In this document: positions 16,363 through 24,502 of the stretch, piece after piece
Numbering within the stretch: the stretch's first letter is position 1
How the letters are laid out: every line of letters starts with the position of its first letter
Origin: Microbacteriaceae bacterium
GTDB taxonomy: Bacteria > Actinomycetota > Actinomycetes > Actinomycetales > Microbacteriaceae
DNA: 25,255 nucleotides
Reading direction: 5' to 3'
Assembly (NCBI GenBank): GCA_025463665.1
Contig: JAODAY010000283.1
Location: 1 to 25,255, forward strand
Position numbers and translations under genes: made by a program
The notes under the pieces: generated by a model
Seen by the model: the letters and a program-made list of their open reading frames with translations, nothing else
What the model was told of the DNA's origin: nothing
Databases searched by the model: none

Positions 16363-17702
16363 TGGTGCTCCTTCGGTGCGTTCGATGATGAAACGAGTGC
16401 CCGGTCCAGGACCGTCTCGGCGGAATCCGATTCATCCGCGTCGAGGATGGAGCGAGAGATCGCGACTCCCCGGGCGCCCAGGATGTGCTCGGCCCGGTCG
16501 TATTGCTCTGGGCGATCGCGCCAGAAGAGCGTCGGTGGAAGATCGGCCGCCTGGAAATGTTCGGCCCTCCCGCCCGCGCGCACCTCGACGATGGCGTCCT
16601 CGTACGGCATCCCCTCGACGGGGACGACGTCGATCTGATCGGCGACCCGCAGCACCTCGGGGTCGTCGTGATGCACGAGATCGGTGTAGCGCAGGTCGCC
16701 GCGCACGAGCAATTGAGCGACGACGAATCGCACGCTGGCCTGGGCAGCCGTCGCGCTCGCATACGGGGGACGCTGCTGCGTGCCGGGAAACAGCGCATAT
16801 TTGGCGTTCATCTGCACTGTCACGCCGTCCACACGCAATCCTTCGAGGCGCCGCCCGATCTCGCGAGCGGCGAGTGCGGCGGACATGACGTCACCGAGGA
16901 CGGGGAGCGCCTTGTGCCACACCCGCTCGATAAGCTCGCCGGTCGGCGCCGTGCGCCACACTGCGGGAATGTCGGCACTGCCTGTGACGGTGCGGAGGAA
17001 CCCGTTCTCTGCGGTGAGCGCGTCGGCGGCGGATCGCATGCCGCGTTGGGCGGCCAGCGCAAGACCGAATCCGTCGCGCGCCCCGCCCGCGTTGTGCAGA
17101 CGCCAGTCGTCGCCCCCGTTGCCGACGCTGTGCAGTGTGCCCCTGCCGATGAGAGCGGCGGCGTTGACCGCGTGTTCTGCCGCGACCCGGTCCAGACCGA
17201 GCGCCCGGGACGCAGCGATCGCCGCGCCGAGGGGCGCGAATATCGGGCTCGGGCGAAAGCCGCGCGCCTTGAGCGCTGCGGCGACGATGCCGTCGGCGCC
17301 GAGCCAGCGGGTCGCGGAGTATCCGACGACAATGGCGTCGAGCAGACGAGCAAACGAAGCCCCCGACTCTGTCGCCGCCGCGACTGCGGCCGGGACGACA
17401 AAGCTCCCGGGGTGACTCCACGTGCTCATGTCGGTGTCGTCCTGGAAGCGAGCGTGGATGGCGCAGGCGTTGGCGAAGACGGCGTCATTGGGGCCGAGCC
17501 GGTTGCCCGTTGCCCAACTCAGGTGCCGACCGGTTCCCACGCCGACTTCGTGCACTGCCCCGAAACCGGGCACCTCGGCGTTGGCCTGCGACAGGACGGC
17601 CGCATCGGCTAGCAACAACCGCGCTCGTTCGCGAGATCCTGTTCCCGTCGCATCGCCCACCGCTATGAACTCAGCGATCATTTCCTCGGGGCTCTCGCTC
17701 AT
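16359..17702 (-). CDS. MmgE/PrpD family protein
   Basis: A 447-residue member of the MmgE/PrpD family (PF03972), which includes 2-methylcitrate dehydratase, cis-aconitate decarboxylase and iminodisuccinate epimerase. Family features are NACAIHARFQDDTDMSTW with SHPGSFVVPAAVAAA in the helical domain, GYSATRWLGADG, and the helix FAPLGAAIAASRALGLD. The C-terminal domain starts around RVWHKALPVLGD. The DDTDMS motif occupies the position of the family DD active-site segment. ATGA overlap with the ADH gene upstream and TTGA overlap with the flavoprotein gene downstream place it firmly in the operon. Reaction inferred only as hydration/dehydration, decarboxylation or isomerisation of a polycarboxylate-like intermediate. 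Confidence 0.88.
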   Translation of the reverse strand: MSESPEEMIAEFIAVGDATGTGSRERARLLLADAAVLSQANAEVPGFGAVHEVGVGTGRHLSWATGNRLGPNDAVFANACAIHARFQDDTDMSTWSHPGSFVVPAAVAAATESGASFARLLDAIVVGYSATRWLGADGIVAAALKARGFRPSPIFAPLGAAIAASRALGLDRVAAEHAVNAAALIGRGTLHSVGNGGDDWRLHNAGGARDGFGLALAAQRGMRSAADALTAENGFLRTVTGSADIPAVWRTAPTGELIERVWHKALPVLGDVMSAALAAREIGRRLEGLRVDGVTVQMNAKYALFPGTQQRPPYASATAAQASVRFVVAQLLVRGDLRYTDLVHHDDPEVLRVADQIDVVPVEGMPYEDAIVEVRAGGRAEHFQAADLPPTLFWRDRPEQYDRAEHILGARGVAISRSILDADESDSAETVLDRALVSSSNAPKEHH

Positions 17703-18859
17703 GCGTTGATCGTCTCTTCAGCGAGCGCCGACGTGAATCCAATGACGTCGCGCACTGCCTTGCCGTCCGCCAGTCTGTCGAAGCCCATGTTGATGTCGTT
17801 CAACGGCAGCACTGCGGATCGAAGTCGGTTGATGGGCAGCCTGCCCTGGCGGTAGAGCTCCGCGTATCGGGGTATGTCCCGCGTTGCAACGGAGCTGCCC
17901 ATGTAGGCACCGACGATTCGCTTTTCTTCTCCGACGTGCGACGCGAGGGGAATCTCGAGCACCGCGTCGGGATGCGGAAGAGACGCGATCACCAGTTGCC
18001 CACCACGACGCACCATCGCGTATGCGGACGTGGTGGCGGCGGGCACCCCGGCCATCTCGAAGGAGTGCTGGACTCCACCTCTGGTGAGGTCGCGTACCTG
18101 ATCGATAGCGTCTGCTTCTCGGCCATTGATGGCGTGGGTCGCGCCCAGTTCGAGCGCGAGTTCCAGTTTCGCTGGCACCGTGTCGATTGCGACAATCATC
18201 GACGCTCCCGCGACCGCGGCACCCATGACCGCGCTCAGTCCGACGCCGCCGAGGCCCGTCACCGCGACGCTGTCCCCTGCCCTCACCTGAGCGGTGTTGA
18301 GCACCGAGCCCACACCTGTGATGACTGCGCACCCGAGCACTGCGGCATCAAGAAGAGGAATGTCGGCGTCTATGCGGATGAGGGACGAGCGCGAGACGAC
18401 CGCGTATTCCGCAAACGACGAGATCCCACTCCAATGGTGGAGTGGCTTCCCCCCGACCGCCAGCTTGCGTGAGCCGTCCGAGAGGGATCCCTCGGCGCGT
18501 GCGGTCCATGAGGACTGGCATAGATTGGGTCGGCCCACTGCGCAGAACTCGCACGTCCCACACGAGTTCACGAACACCATGACCACCTTGTCGCCGACGG
18601 CGAGGTCGCGGACTCCCTCACCCATCTCGACGACCACGCCCGCACCCTCGTGCCCGGCGACGGCGGGTAGCGCCCGGGGACGGTTGCCCGAAATCGCCGA
18701 CAGGTCGCTATGGCACAGGCCAGCGCTCGCAACGCGCACCAGCACTTGGCCGGGCCCGGGGCCCTCGAGGTCGACCTCTTCGATCTCGAGGGCCCGGCTG
18801 ACCGCGAAGGGTCGTGTGCGCCCGGTCTCGCGGAGAACTGCCGCCTGCATCTTCATCAT
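17699..18859 (-). CDS. Zinc-dependent alcohol dehydrogenase (MDR, class III-like)
   Basis: A 386-residue medium-chain dehydrogenase of the class III / AdhD-like type. Catalytic zinc ligands are Cys49 (GLCHSD), His70 (AGHEGAG) and Cys177 (LGCAVITG). The structural zinc uses Cys100, 103, 106 and 114 (SCGTCEFC, NLC). The NAD site is GLGGVG (202-207). Three in-frame ATGs lie close together (18859, 18856, 18850); the AGGAG site is 3 nt from the first and 6 nt from the second, so 18856 may be the real start. 48 bp separate it from the permease gene; its stop overlaps MmgE/PrpD by 4 nt. In context it probably oxidises the hydroxyl released by lactone opening to an aldehyde, for the ALDH encoded in the divergent unit. 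Confidence 0.92.
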   Translation of the reverse strand: MMKMQAAVLRETGRTRPFAVSRALEIEEVDLEGPGPGQVLVRVASAGLCHSDLSAISGNRPRALPAVAGHEGAGVVVEMGEGVRDLAVGDKVVMVFVNSCGTCEFCAVGRPNLCQSSWTARAEGSLSDGSRKLAVGGKPLHHWSGISSFAEYAVVSRSSLIRIDADIPLLDAAVLGCAVITGVGSVLNTAQVRAGDSVAVTGLGGVGLSAVMGAAVAGASMIVAIDTVPAKLELALELGATHAINGREADAIDQVRDLTRGGVQHSFEMAGVPAATTSAYAMVRRGGQLVIASLPHPDAVLEIPLASHVGEEKRIVGAYMGSSVATRDIPRYAELYRQGRLPINRLRSAVLPLNDINMGFDRLADGKAVRDVIGFTSALAEETINA

Positions 18860-18907
18860 TTGCTCCTAATGGGAGTGCCGGAGATACCCGACGCCACGCG
18901 AGATCTA

Positions 18908-20230
18908 TCAGAGGGACGAATCGCGTGTCTCCTTCAGGAAAACGAGGCAGATCACCGATACGGCCGCTGCGATGAGCGCCATGACGACGACCGGCGTGAA
19001 ACTGCCGTCCGCGCCGATCACCAGAGCCGCCGCCACGAGCGGGGTCGGACCAGAAATGATCGCACCGGAGAGCTGGTACGACAGCGATACACCGCTGTAG
19101 CGGGACTTGGCGTCGAAAGTCTCGGAAAGCACGCTCGAGAGCAAGGCGTAGACCGGAGCGTGCCCGAACACCAGGCCGATCGAGATTGCGATCGTGAGAA
19201 GTACGACATCGCCCGACTGCACCATGAGGAAGAACGGGTACATGAACACACCCAGCACGATCGATCCGAAGATGAGTATCGGCTTTCGACCAACTCGATC
19301 CGACACCATCGCCCAGACCGGAATGGCGATGAGGTCGAGGACGGCGGCGATCATGAGCGCCACGAGCGTCTCCCCCCGCGTCATCCCGACGTATGTCGCC
19401 GCATAGCTGATCGAGTATGTGCCGATGACATAGAAGCCCACATTCACGGATGCCTGCATGAAGATCGCGAGCAGCGTGCGACCCCAGGCGTTCTTGAGCA
19501 CGTCGAGGAGCGGCACCTTCAGGTTCTTGCCCTCCTCCTGCAGCTTTTTGAACAGCGGAGACTCGGAGACCTTGAGCCGGATGACGAGTCCGACGATCAC
19601 AAGGATCATGCTGGCAAGGAAGGGCACCCGCCAGCCCCATGCGAGGAACTGCTCCTCGGGCAGGCCGACCGAGAGAGCGTAGAGGATCGTGGAGGCGGAG
19701 ATGAGTCCGATCGGGATGCCCATCTGCGGCCAGCTGCCGTAGAAGCCGCGCTTGCCCTTGGGCGCGTGCTCGACAGCCATGAGTACCGCACCGCCCCATT
19801 CGCCACCGACCGCAAAGCCCTGTACGAGACGCAGCACGACGAGCAGGATCGGCGCCCAGATGCCGATCTGGTCGAAGGTTGGAAGCACACCGACGAGGAA
19901 TGTCGCGGTGCCCATGAGGAGGAGTGTGGTCACGAGAGCGGTCTTCCGCCCGATCCGGTCGCCGAAGTGGCCGAAAATGATACCGCCGATGGGTCGAGCC
20001 ACGAAGCCCACGCCGAACGTCGCAAGTCCCGCGAGCACGCCGAGAGCCGGGTCCAGGTTCGGAAAGAACAGAACGTTGAAAACCAGGGCCGCCGCTTGGC
20101 CGTAAATGAAGAAGTCGTACCATTCGATACTCGTTCCGACAAGACTGGCGAAAGCGACCTTTCGGGTCTCGTGTGCACGCGACTGCGACGCTCCTGAGCG
20201 CTCGACGGTGGGATGTGCGGTGTCAACCAC
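18908..20230 (-). CDS. MFS transporter, metabolite:H+ symporter (MHS) family
   Basis: A 440-residue twelve-helix permease of the MHS branch of the major facilitator superfamily (relatives of ShiA, KgtP, ProP, citrate and aromatic-acid permeases). Signatures are SLVGTSIEWYDFFIYG at helix 1, the loop 2-3 motif GHFGDRIGRKT, the helix 4 region VLRLVQGFAVGGEWGGAVLM and the second-half repeat WAMVSDRVGRKP. The start is taken as GTG at 20230 because AAGGAGG lies 5 nt before it; a TTG at 20266 would add 12 residues without a good site. It sits 33 bp after the lactonase stop. MHS members usually carry mono-, di- or tricarboxylates, betaines or shikimate, in keeping with carboxylate-type catabolism. 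Confidence 0.92.
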   Translation of the reverse strand: MVDTAHPTVERSGASQSRAHETRKVAFASLVGTSIEWYDFFIYGQAAALVFNVLFFPNLDPALGVLAGLATFGVGFVARPIGGIIFGHFGDRIGRKTALVTTLLLMGTATFLVGVLPTFDQIGIWAPILLVVLRLVQGFAVGGEWGGAVLMAVEHAPKGKRGFYGSWPQMGIPIGLISASTILYALSVGLPEEQFLAWGWRVPFLASMILVIVGLVIRLKVSESPLFKKLQEEGKNLKVPLLDVLKNAWGRTLLAIFMQASVNVGFYVIGTYSISYAATYVGMTRGETLVALMIAAVLDLIAIPVWAMVSDRVGRKPILIFGSIVLGVFMYPFFLMVQSGDVVLLTIAISIGLVFGHAPVYALLSSVLSETFDAKSRYSGVSLSYQLSGAIISGPTPLVAAALVIGADGSFTPVVVMALIAAAVSVICLVFLKETRDSSL

Positions 20231-20262
20231 GGTGTCCTCCTTTGGACGGTTGGTAGGGGAGT

Positions 20263-21066
20263 TCAAGTGAAAATGCCCTCTGCTACGACTTCGAAATCGT
20301 GGCTCGGAATGACTGTGCAGTCGAGTTCCTCGATGCGTCGAAAACTAGACATGTACTCGGGAAGGCTGGTGAATGTGCCGGAGGGGAAGTGGTCGACGAA
20401 GTCGTCACCTTTCCAGTTCTCGTAGCTGCCTACGCAGTCTCCGGTGATCAGGAAGCGACCGCTCGTGGTCGACACAAGTACGCCCTGAGAACCCGGCGAG
20501 TGGCCGGGAAGATGGATGACTCTGACTCCGGGAGCAATCTGAACGTCGCCTCGGACGATGTCGAATCGGTCCCGCCCCGACTGCCAGCGCGGCTCGCGTT
20601 GCCCCAACTGCTCGTAGGGCTTGCGGTGTGGTTGTTCCGGGTCGAGCGCGTACGCGAGCTCTGACTCCTGCACCACGATGCGTGCATTGGGAAAAAGGTG
20701 GTTGTTCGAGGAGTGGTCCCAGTGCAGGTGCGAGTTCACAACCAGCCGCACGTCGAGTGGGTCGATGCCGAGGGAAGAGAGCACAACCTCGGGCCGCTGC
20801 TGCTCCGACTGGCGCATCGTGTAGCCGTGCACGTCGGCGACTTCGGCTGGCGAGGCACCACCCGTGTCGACGACGATGGGAGACGGCCCGCCGGTGATGA
20901 CGAACATGATGAGCGGGATGTCACGAATTTCCTGGAAGCCACGCATGTGGATGAGGGCGGGCGTCGGCCAGTCGATGATGTCGCCGACGTGCAACGCGTG
21001 GATGCAGAGTTCGCGAGAAACGTCGGCGGTCTGCACGCGTGCGTCGTGTCCCGCTTCATAGCTCAT
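20263..21066 (-). CDS. MBL-fold lactonase (AHL/gamma-butyrolactone lactonase-like)
   Basis: A 267-residue metallo-beta-lactamase-fold hydrolase of the N-acyl-homoserine-lactonase group. The dinuclear zinc site is complete: HLHWDH (His113, His115, Asp117, His118), His189 in LPGHSPGS, Asp210 in ITGDC and His256 in IPSHDFE, in the same order as AiiA/AttM. No signal peptide, so cytoplasmic. Start ATG at 21066 (MSYEAGHDAR) with a modest GGTGG site; the longer frame adds arginine-rich residues unlike the family. First gene of the minus-strand operon and divergent from the LysR gene. In this context it is more likely a catabolic lactonase, like BlcC/AttM for gamma-butyrolactone, than a dedicated quorum-quenching enzyme. 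Confidence 0.9.
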   Translation of the reverse strand: MSYEAGHDARVQTADVSRELCIHALHVGDIIDWPTPALIHMRGFQEIRDIPLIMFVITGGPSPIVVDTGGASPAEVADVHGYTMRQSEQQRPEVVLSSLGIDPLDVRLVVNSHLHWDHSSNNHLFPNARIVVQESELAYALDPEQPHRKPYEQLGQREPRWQSGRDRFDIVRGDVQIAPGVRVIHLPGHSPGSQGVLVSTTSGRFLITGDCVGSYENWKGDDFVDHFPSGTFTSLPEYMSSFRRIEELDCTVIPSHDFEVVAEGIFT

Positions 21067-21220
21067 GATCCACCCGTCTCGTCCTAAGGGCGACGTTCGC
21101 GCTGATGCCGAGCTACGGCGGGCATGACCACAATGTCGCGTCGCCATCTTGTCGCGATCCCATTTTCAGCGCAAACGATATTTTGTTGCACCCCTATAAG
21201 TAGAACTGTAGGCTGCATGC
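21067..21220. promoter_or_regulatory. Divergent control region between lactonase operon and LysR gene
   Basis: The 154-bp gap between two divergent starts contains an AT-rich island (about 21163-21205) unusual for this GC-rich DNA. Within it, GCAA...TTGC half-sites at 21171-21189 make an imperfect palindrome of the size bound by LysR-type regulators. Nearer the lactonase gene, TGTCGCG occurs twice as a direct repeat 16 bp apart (21134-21140 and 21150-21156). Promoter hexamers are not convincing on either strand, in keeping with an activator-dependent promoter. Exact sites are inferred. Confidence 0.5.
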
Positions 21221-22162
21221 ATGGACGACTCGACGCGCATGAGCATCAAACGCATGATGGTGCTCGTCAGCGTGGCTCGATCCGGCTCCCTGTCTGGCGC
21301 CGCGCGCGCCTTGCATTACACGCCGTCGGCAGTCTCCCAACAGATCGCCCTGCTCGAATCGGAGGCAGGCCACGCACTGGTTCGACGCACGGCGCGCGGC
21401 GTGCAACTCACCGACGCGGGGCGCATAGTCGTGCGGCATGCCGAGCGGATGGAGCGCATGCAGGAGGCTGCCCAACGCGAACTCGGCGAACTCGATTCGC
21501 TCAATGCCGGGCTGCTTCGCCTCGGCACCTTTCCCTCGCTGACTCAGTCGCTTCTCCCCGAGGTGCTCACGGAGTTCCGCACGCGGGCGCCGAATGTCGG
21601 AGTGAGCCTCGTCAGCGGCACTCGAGACGACCAGCGGATGCGACTGGAGTCGGGTGAAGTCGAGATTGCCTTCCTGTGGGACTACTCATTTAGCCCGGTA
21701 ACCGCCACCGCCGACGAAGAGGTCGTCTTCCTGGCCGATGACCCGTGCGTCCTTCTGGTCCCGTCGGATCATTGGCTCGCCGGAGCAGGCGTGTCGACGG
21801 TGGAGGGCCTGTCGGACGAGGACTGGATCACGCGCAGCACCGTCGCGGACCGCGACCTTCTGCGCCGTGCTCTCGGTTCGGAAGGTCGCGAGGTGCGACC
21901 AGTCTTTGAGGGCCACAGCTACGAGGAAATGCAGGCCATGGTGGAGGCTGGCGTCGGGATCGCGGTTGTTCCCCAGTCCGCGACGGCGCTGCTCCGGCCG
22001 GGCGTCGCGGTTGTCGAGGTGTCAGACGCACCCGTAAGACGGTTCCTTTTCGCCCGGCGTCGCCACGCGCGAATGTCAGCCGCCGCGGCAGTGATGAACT
22101 CGCTCTTGCGCAGCCGAGCGGCGGCGAAGTCGTCGTCACCCGGTGGCGTGAGACGACCGTGA
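21221..22162 (+). CDS. LysR-family transcriptional regulator
   Basis: A 313-residue LysR-type regulator. The N-terminal winged helix-turn-helix (about 8-66) reads MMVLVSVARSGSLSGAARAL and YTPSAVSQQIALLESEAGHA, with LTDAGRIVVRHA leading into the linker helix. The effector-binding domain (about 95-290) has the periplasmic-binding fold signature LRLGTFPSLTQSLLPEVL and the later VEAGVGIAVVPQSA. Divergent from the lactonase-permease-ADH-PrpD-flavoprotein operon, which it most likely controls in response to a pathway acid or lactone; no distant target is needed. Its last 27 bp overlap the convergent GntR gene end. Confidence 0.93.
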   Translation: MDDSTRMSIKRMMVLVSVARSGSLSGAARALHYTPSAVSQQIALLESEAGHALVRRTARGVQLTDAGRIVVRHAERMERMQEAAQRELGELDSLNAGLLRLGTFPSLTQSLLPEVLTEFRTRAPNVGVSLVSGTRDDQRMRLESGEVEIAFLWDYSFSPVTATADEEVVFLADDPCVLLVPSDHWLAGAGVSTVEGLSDEDWITRSTVADRDLLRRALGSEGREVRPVFEGHSYEEMQAMVEAGVGIAVVPQSATALLRPGVAVVEVSDAPVRRFLFARRRHARMSAAAAVMNSLLRSRAAAKSSSPGGVRRP

Positions 22163-22813
22163 GGGATGCATGGTCTTCAGTGCCGCACTCGCCGCGTGCC
22201 GAATGTGCTCCCGCCACAATTCCGCGGCGCGCTCCGCGTCCCTGGCGTGCATGGTATGCAGCACCTGCCGTATTTCAAAAAGGCTCTCCCCCGGTCGACC
22301 TGGCTGACTCAGCGACTTGAGGCGGAGACCCGCAAGTCGCCCATACATCGTGCGCGCCTGGGCGTGCAGCTCTCGATTGCCCGTCCCCGCATAGAGCAGG
22401 TCGTAGAACGCGTCTTTCGTGGTGATGATCGACACGGTGTCTCCGTGATCGACCGCCGCGGCGAATGCCTCAAACGCTCGTTCGAGCGCGATGAGGTCTT
22501 CCTCAGTGGCGCGGAGGGTGAATAGATTTACCGCCATGCACTCGATTGCCTCGCGCACCTCATACAGGTCGGCAACCGCCTGAGGGGCGAGCATGGCGAC
22601 GGTCGGACCGCGATGCGGTCTGATTTCGAGGAATCCCTCGGCCTCGAGCTGCCGATAGGCCTCGCGCAGTGTGTTCCGGGAGACGCCGAGCGCTTCGGTC
22701 AGCTCTCGCTCGATGAGTCGCGCTCCCGCTGGAAGCCGTCCGGAGATTATCTCCGCTCGGATTGCCTCGACCGCCTGCATGCGGACGGGGGCCGGCTGGT
22801 GAGTGATTTGCAT
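22136..22813 (-). CDS. GntR-family transcriptional regulator (FCD/FadR subfamily)
   Basis: A 225-residue regulator. The N-terminal winged helix (about 10-72) contains GRLPAGARLIERELTEALGV and SRNTLREAYRQLEAEGFLEI. The C-terminal all-helical FCD domain (about 82-215) includes DLYEVREAIECMAV and ends around ELWREHIRHAASAAL. FCD regulators usually bind carboxylates through a metal or Asp/His cluster. Start ATG at 22813 has an AGGGGAG site; the open frame continues far upstream through the antisense of the ALDH gene and is not coding there. Divergent from ALDH, with a palindrome in between, so it probably represses ALDH and itself until a pathway acid accumulates. Confidence 0.92.
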   Translation of the reverse strand: MQITHQPAPVRMQAVEAIRAEIISGRLPAGARLIERELTEALGVSRNTLREAYRQLEAEGFLEIRPHRGPTVAMLAPQAVADLYEVREAIECMAVNLFTLRATEEDLIALERAFEAFAAAVDHGDTVSIITTKDAFYDLLYAGTGNRELHAQARTMYGRLAGLRLKSLSQPGRPGESLFEIRQVLHTMHARDAERAAELWREHIRHAASAALKTMHPSRSSHATG

Positions 22814-22867
22814 GGGCGCTCCCCTTTTCTCACATGGTACCCCGGGTTTCACATCGCCCCATTGCGG

Positions 22868-22880
22868 ATTGTAGAACAAT
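22868..22880. promoter_or_regulatory. Likely GntR/FCD operator, TTGT-N3-ACAA
   Basis: ATTGTAGAACAAT is a perfect 5+5 inverted repeat with a 3-bp centre, fitting the short T-G-T-N3-A-C-A palindromes bound by FCD-type GntR repressors. It lies between the divergent GntR and ALDH starts. A GATAAT hexamer at 22883-22888 could be the -10 of the ALDH unit, and TACAAT on the other strand (within the palindrome) the -10 of the GntR gene. A repressor here would cover both promoters. Confidence 0.6.
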
Positions 22881-22899
22881 TGGATAATCTCGCTGAAGC

Positions 22900-22917
22900 A
22901 CCGGTGGTCCCACCGGT
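22900..22917. promoter_or_regulatory. 18-bp palindrome in the ALDH leader
   Basis: ACCGGTGGTCCCACCGGT is a perfect 8+8 inverted repeat with a 2-bp centre, 41 bp before the ALDH start codon and 20 bp after the TTGT-N3-ACAA site. Its core TGGTCCCACCG also resembles the FadR-type TGGT-N3-ACCA operator with one mismatch. It may be a second operator or an RNA hairpin in the leader. Confidence 0.5.
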
Positions 22918-22957
22918 ATGGTTTGCGGCGGTGAGTCGCCGCGGGAAGGCAACGAAC

Positions 22958-24478
22958 GTGACACTTCAGGCAGAAACCAAGCCAGGAACATCGAGCGCAT
23001 TGCAGCGCTACGAATTGTTCATCGACAACAAGTTCACCGCGCCGCTCAGTGGAGAGTACTTGCCGGTTACGAACCCAGCGACGCAAACCGCCTTCGCGGA
23101 AGTGCCGAACGCATCCCTTGCAGACGTCGACCGCGTCGTCGCCAGCTCCCGCGCCGCGTTCGAGGGCGAGTGGTCGGAGTGGCGGGCAGCGGATCGCGCT
23201 GCGTTCCTCATCGACTTCGGCCGAGCCATCGGCGAGCACGCTGAAGAGCTCGCGCAGCTCCAGGTGGACGAGAACGGCAAGCTGATTCGGGAGATGGTCG
23301 GTCAGGCCAAACTCTTCCCCGAATACTTCAACTACTACGCCGGCCTCGCGCAGGCTCCAACCGGAACCACGAACGCCGTACACCTCAAGGCGATGCTGAA
23401 CTACACGGTCCGCGAGCCGCTCGGCGTGGTGGCCGCGATCACGCCGTGGAACTCCCCCCTCCTGCTGCTCGTCTGGAAGCTCGGGCCCGCATTGGCCGCC
23501 GGCAACACCGTCATCGCCAAGCCGTCAGAGGTCACCCCCATCTCGACACTCCGCTTCGCCGAGATCGCTGCCGAGACCGGCCTGCCCGAAGGTGTCTTCA
23601 ATGTGATCACCGGGTACGGCAATCCTTCCGGCACGGCCCTCACCACGCACCCCGATGTCGCGAAGATCGCATTCACCGGCTCCACGTCGACGGGTCAGGC
23701 GATCATGTCTGCCGCCGGCAAGTCGCTCAAGAGCGTCTCGCTCGAACTCGGCGGCAAGTCACCGAACATCGTCTTCGAGGACGCAGACCTCGAAGTGGCC
23801 ATGAACGGTCTCGTTGCGGGGATCTTCGGCGCGAGCGGCCAGACCTGCATGGCCGGGTCACGCATCCTGGTGCAGGAGTCGATCTACGACCGCGTCGTCG
23901 AGGAACTCGGCCGACGCGCCGATGCGATCAAGGTGGGCGACCCCCAGAAGGAGACAACCGAGATGGGCACGATCGCCAGCCCGCAACAGTACGAGAAGGT
24001 GCTGGAGTACATCGAGATCGCCAAGAACGAGGGCGCGCGACTCGTTGCGGGTGGTCGGTCAGAAACGGTCGAAGGCATGGAGCGCGGGTTGTTCGTGCGC
24101 CCCACCGTCTTCGCAGACGTCGACAATTCGATGCAGATCGCACAGGAGGAGGTCTTCGGACCCATCGCCTCGGTGATCAAGTTCACCGACGAGGCGGACG
24201 CGATCCGCATCGCCAACGATTCACAGTTCGGACTTGCGGCGGGCGTCTGGACCGGCAACCCCCAGCGTTCTCACCGCGTCGCCTCCAAGCTGCGCGCCGG
24301 CACCGTGTGGATCAACAACTACCGCAAGACCGGCTACGCCACCTCCTTCGGCGGCTACAAGCAGAGCGGCGTGGGTCGTGAGAACGGCGCCGACGCGCTC
24401 CGTGAGTACACCGAGGAGAAGAGCGTCTGGGTCGATATGGGTCAGGGCGTCAAAGACCCATTCAACCCCCGCGCATAA
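22958..24478 (+). CDS. NAD(P)-dependent aldehyde dehydrogenase
   Basis: A 506-residue aldehyde dehydrogenase (PF00171). Catalytic residues are Asn165 (TPWNSP), Lys188 (IAKPSE), Glu263 (LELGGKSPNIVF) and nucleophile Cys297 (ASGQTCMAGSR). NAD-site FTGSTSTGQ and the late EEVFGPIASV motif are also present. The start is GTG at 22958, 8 nt after GGGAAGG; GTG 22931 is an alternative, and the open frame further upstream overlaps the GntR gene and is not coding. It turns an aldehyde into a carboxylate in the cytoplasm. The GQTCMAGSR neighbourhood recalls ALDHs for semialdehydes and hydroxylated ring-opening products, but the substrate is not fixed. A 24-nt gap separates it from the following flavoprotein gene, so they form one transcript. 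Confidence 0.95.
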   Translation: MTLQAETKPGTSSALQRYELFIDNKFTAPLSGEYLPVTNPATQTAFAEVPNASLADVDRVVASSRAAFEGEWSEWRAADRAAFLIDFGRAIGEHAEELAQLQVDENGKLIREMVGQAKLFPEYFNYYAGLAQAPTGTTNAVHLKAMLNYTVREPLGVVAAITPWNSPLLLLVWKLGPALAAGNTVIAKPSEVTPISTLRFAEIAAETGLPEGVFNVITGYGNPSGTALTTHPDVAKIAFTGSTSTGQAIMSAAGKSLKSVSLELGGKSPNIVFEDADLEVAMNGLVAGIFGASGQTCMAGSRILVQESIYDRVVEELGRRADAIKVGDPQKETTEMGTIASPQQYEKVLEYIEIAKNEGARLVAGGRSETVEGMERGLFVRPTVFADVDNSMQIAQEEVFGPIASVIKFTDEADAIRIANDSQFGLAAGVWTGNPQRSHRVASKLRAGTVWINNYRKTGYATSFGGYKQSGVGRENGADALREYTEEKSVWVDMGQGVKDPFNPRA

Positions 24479-24502
24479 GCCTGAGCACTCGAGAGGAACG
24501 CA

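Noticed and set aside
15568..16638. 356-aa plus-strand frame across the flavoprotein and MmgE/PrpD genes
   Set aside because: It spans the junction of two well-supported minus-strand genes, and the residue composition is non-protein-like.
18710..20197. 495-aa open frame on the plus strand opposite the MHS permease
   Set aside because: It is the antisense of a clear membrane transporter. Its translation is His/Asp/Arg/Glu-rich with no motif, typical of GC-rich shadow frames.
20263..21066. MBL lactonase considered as a dedicated quorum-quenching enzyme
   Set aside because: The metal site fits AHL lactonases, but its operon context (permease, ADH, PrpD, dehydrogenase, LysR) points to catabolism; no quorum-sensing gene is nearby.
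22613..22957. Long N-terminal extension of the aldehyde dehydrogenase frame
   Set aside because: It overlaps the GntR gene and its operator, and its sequence is unlike ALDH. GTG 22958 with GGGAAGG upstream gives the normal family length.
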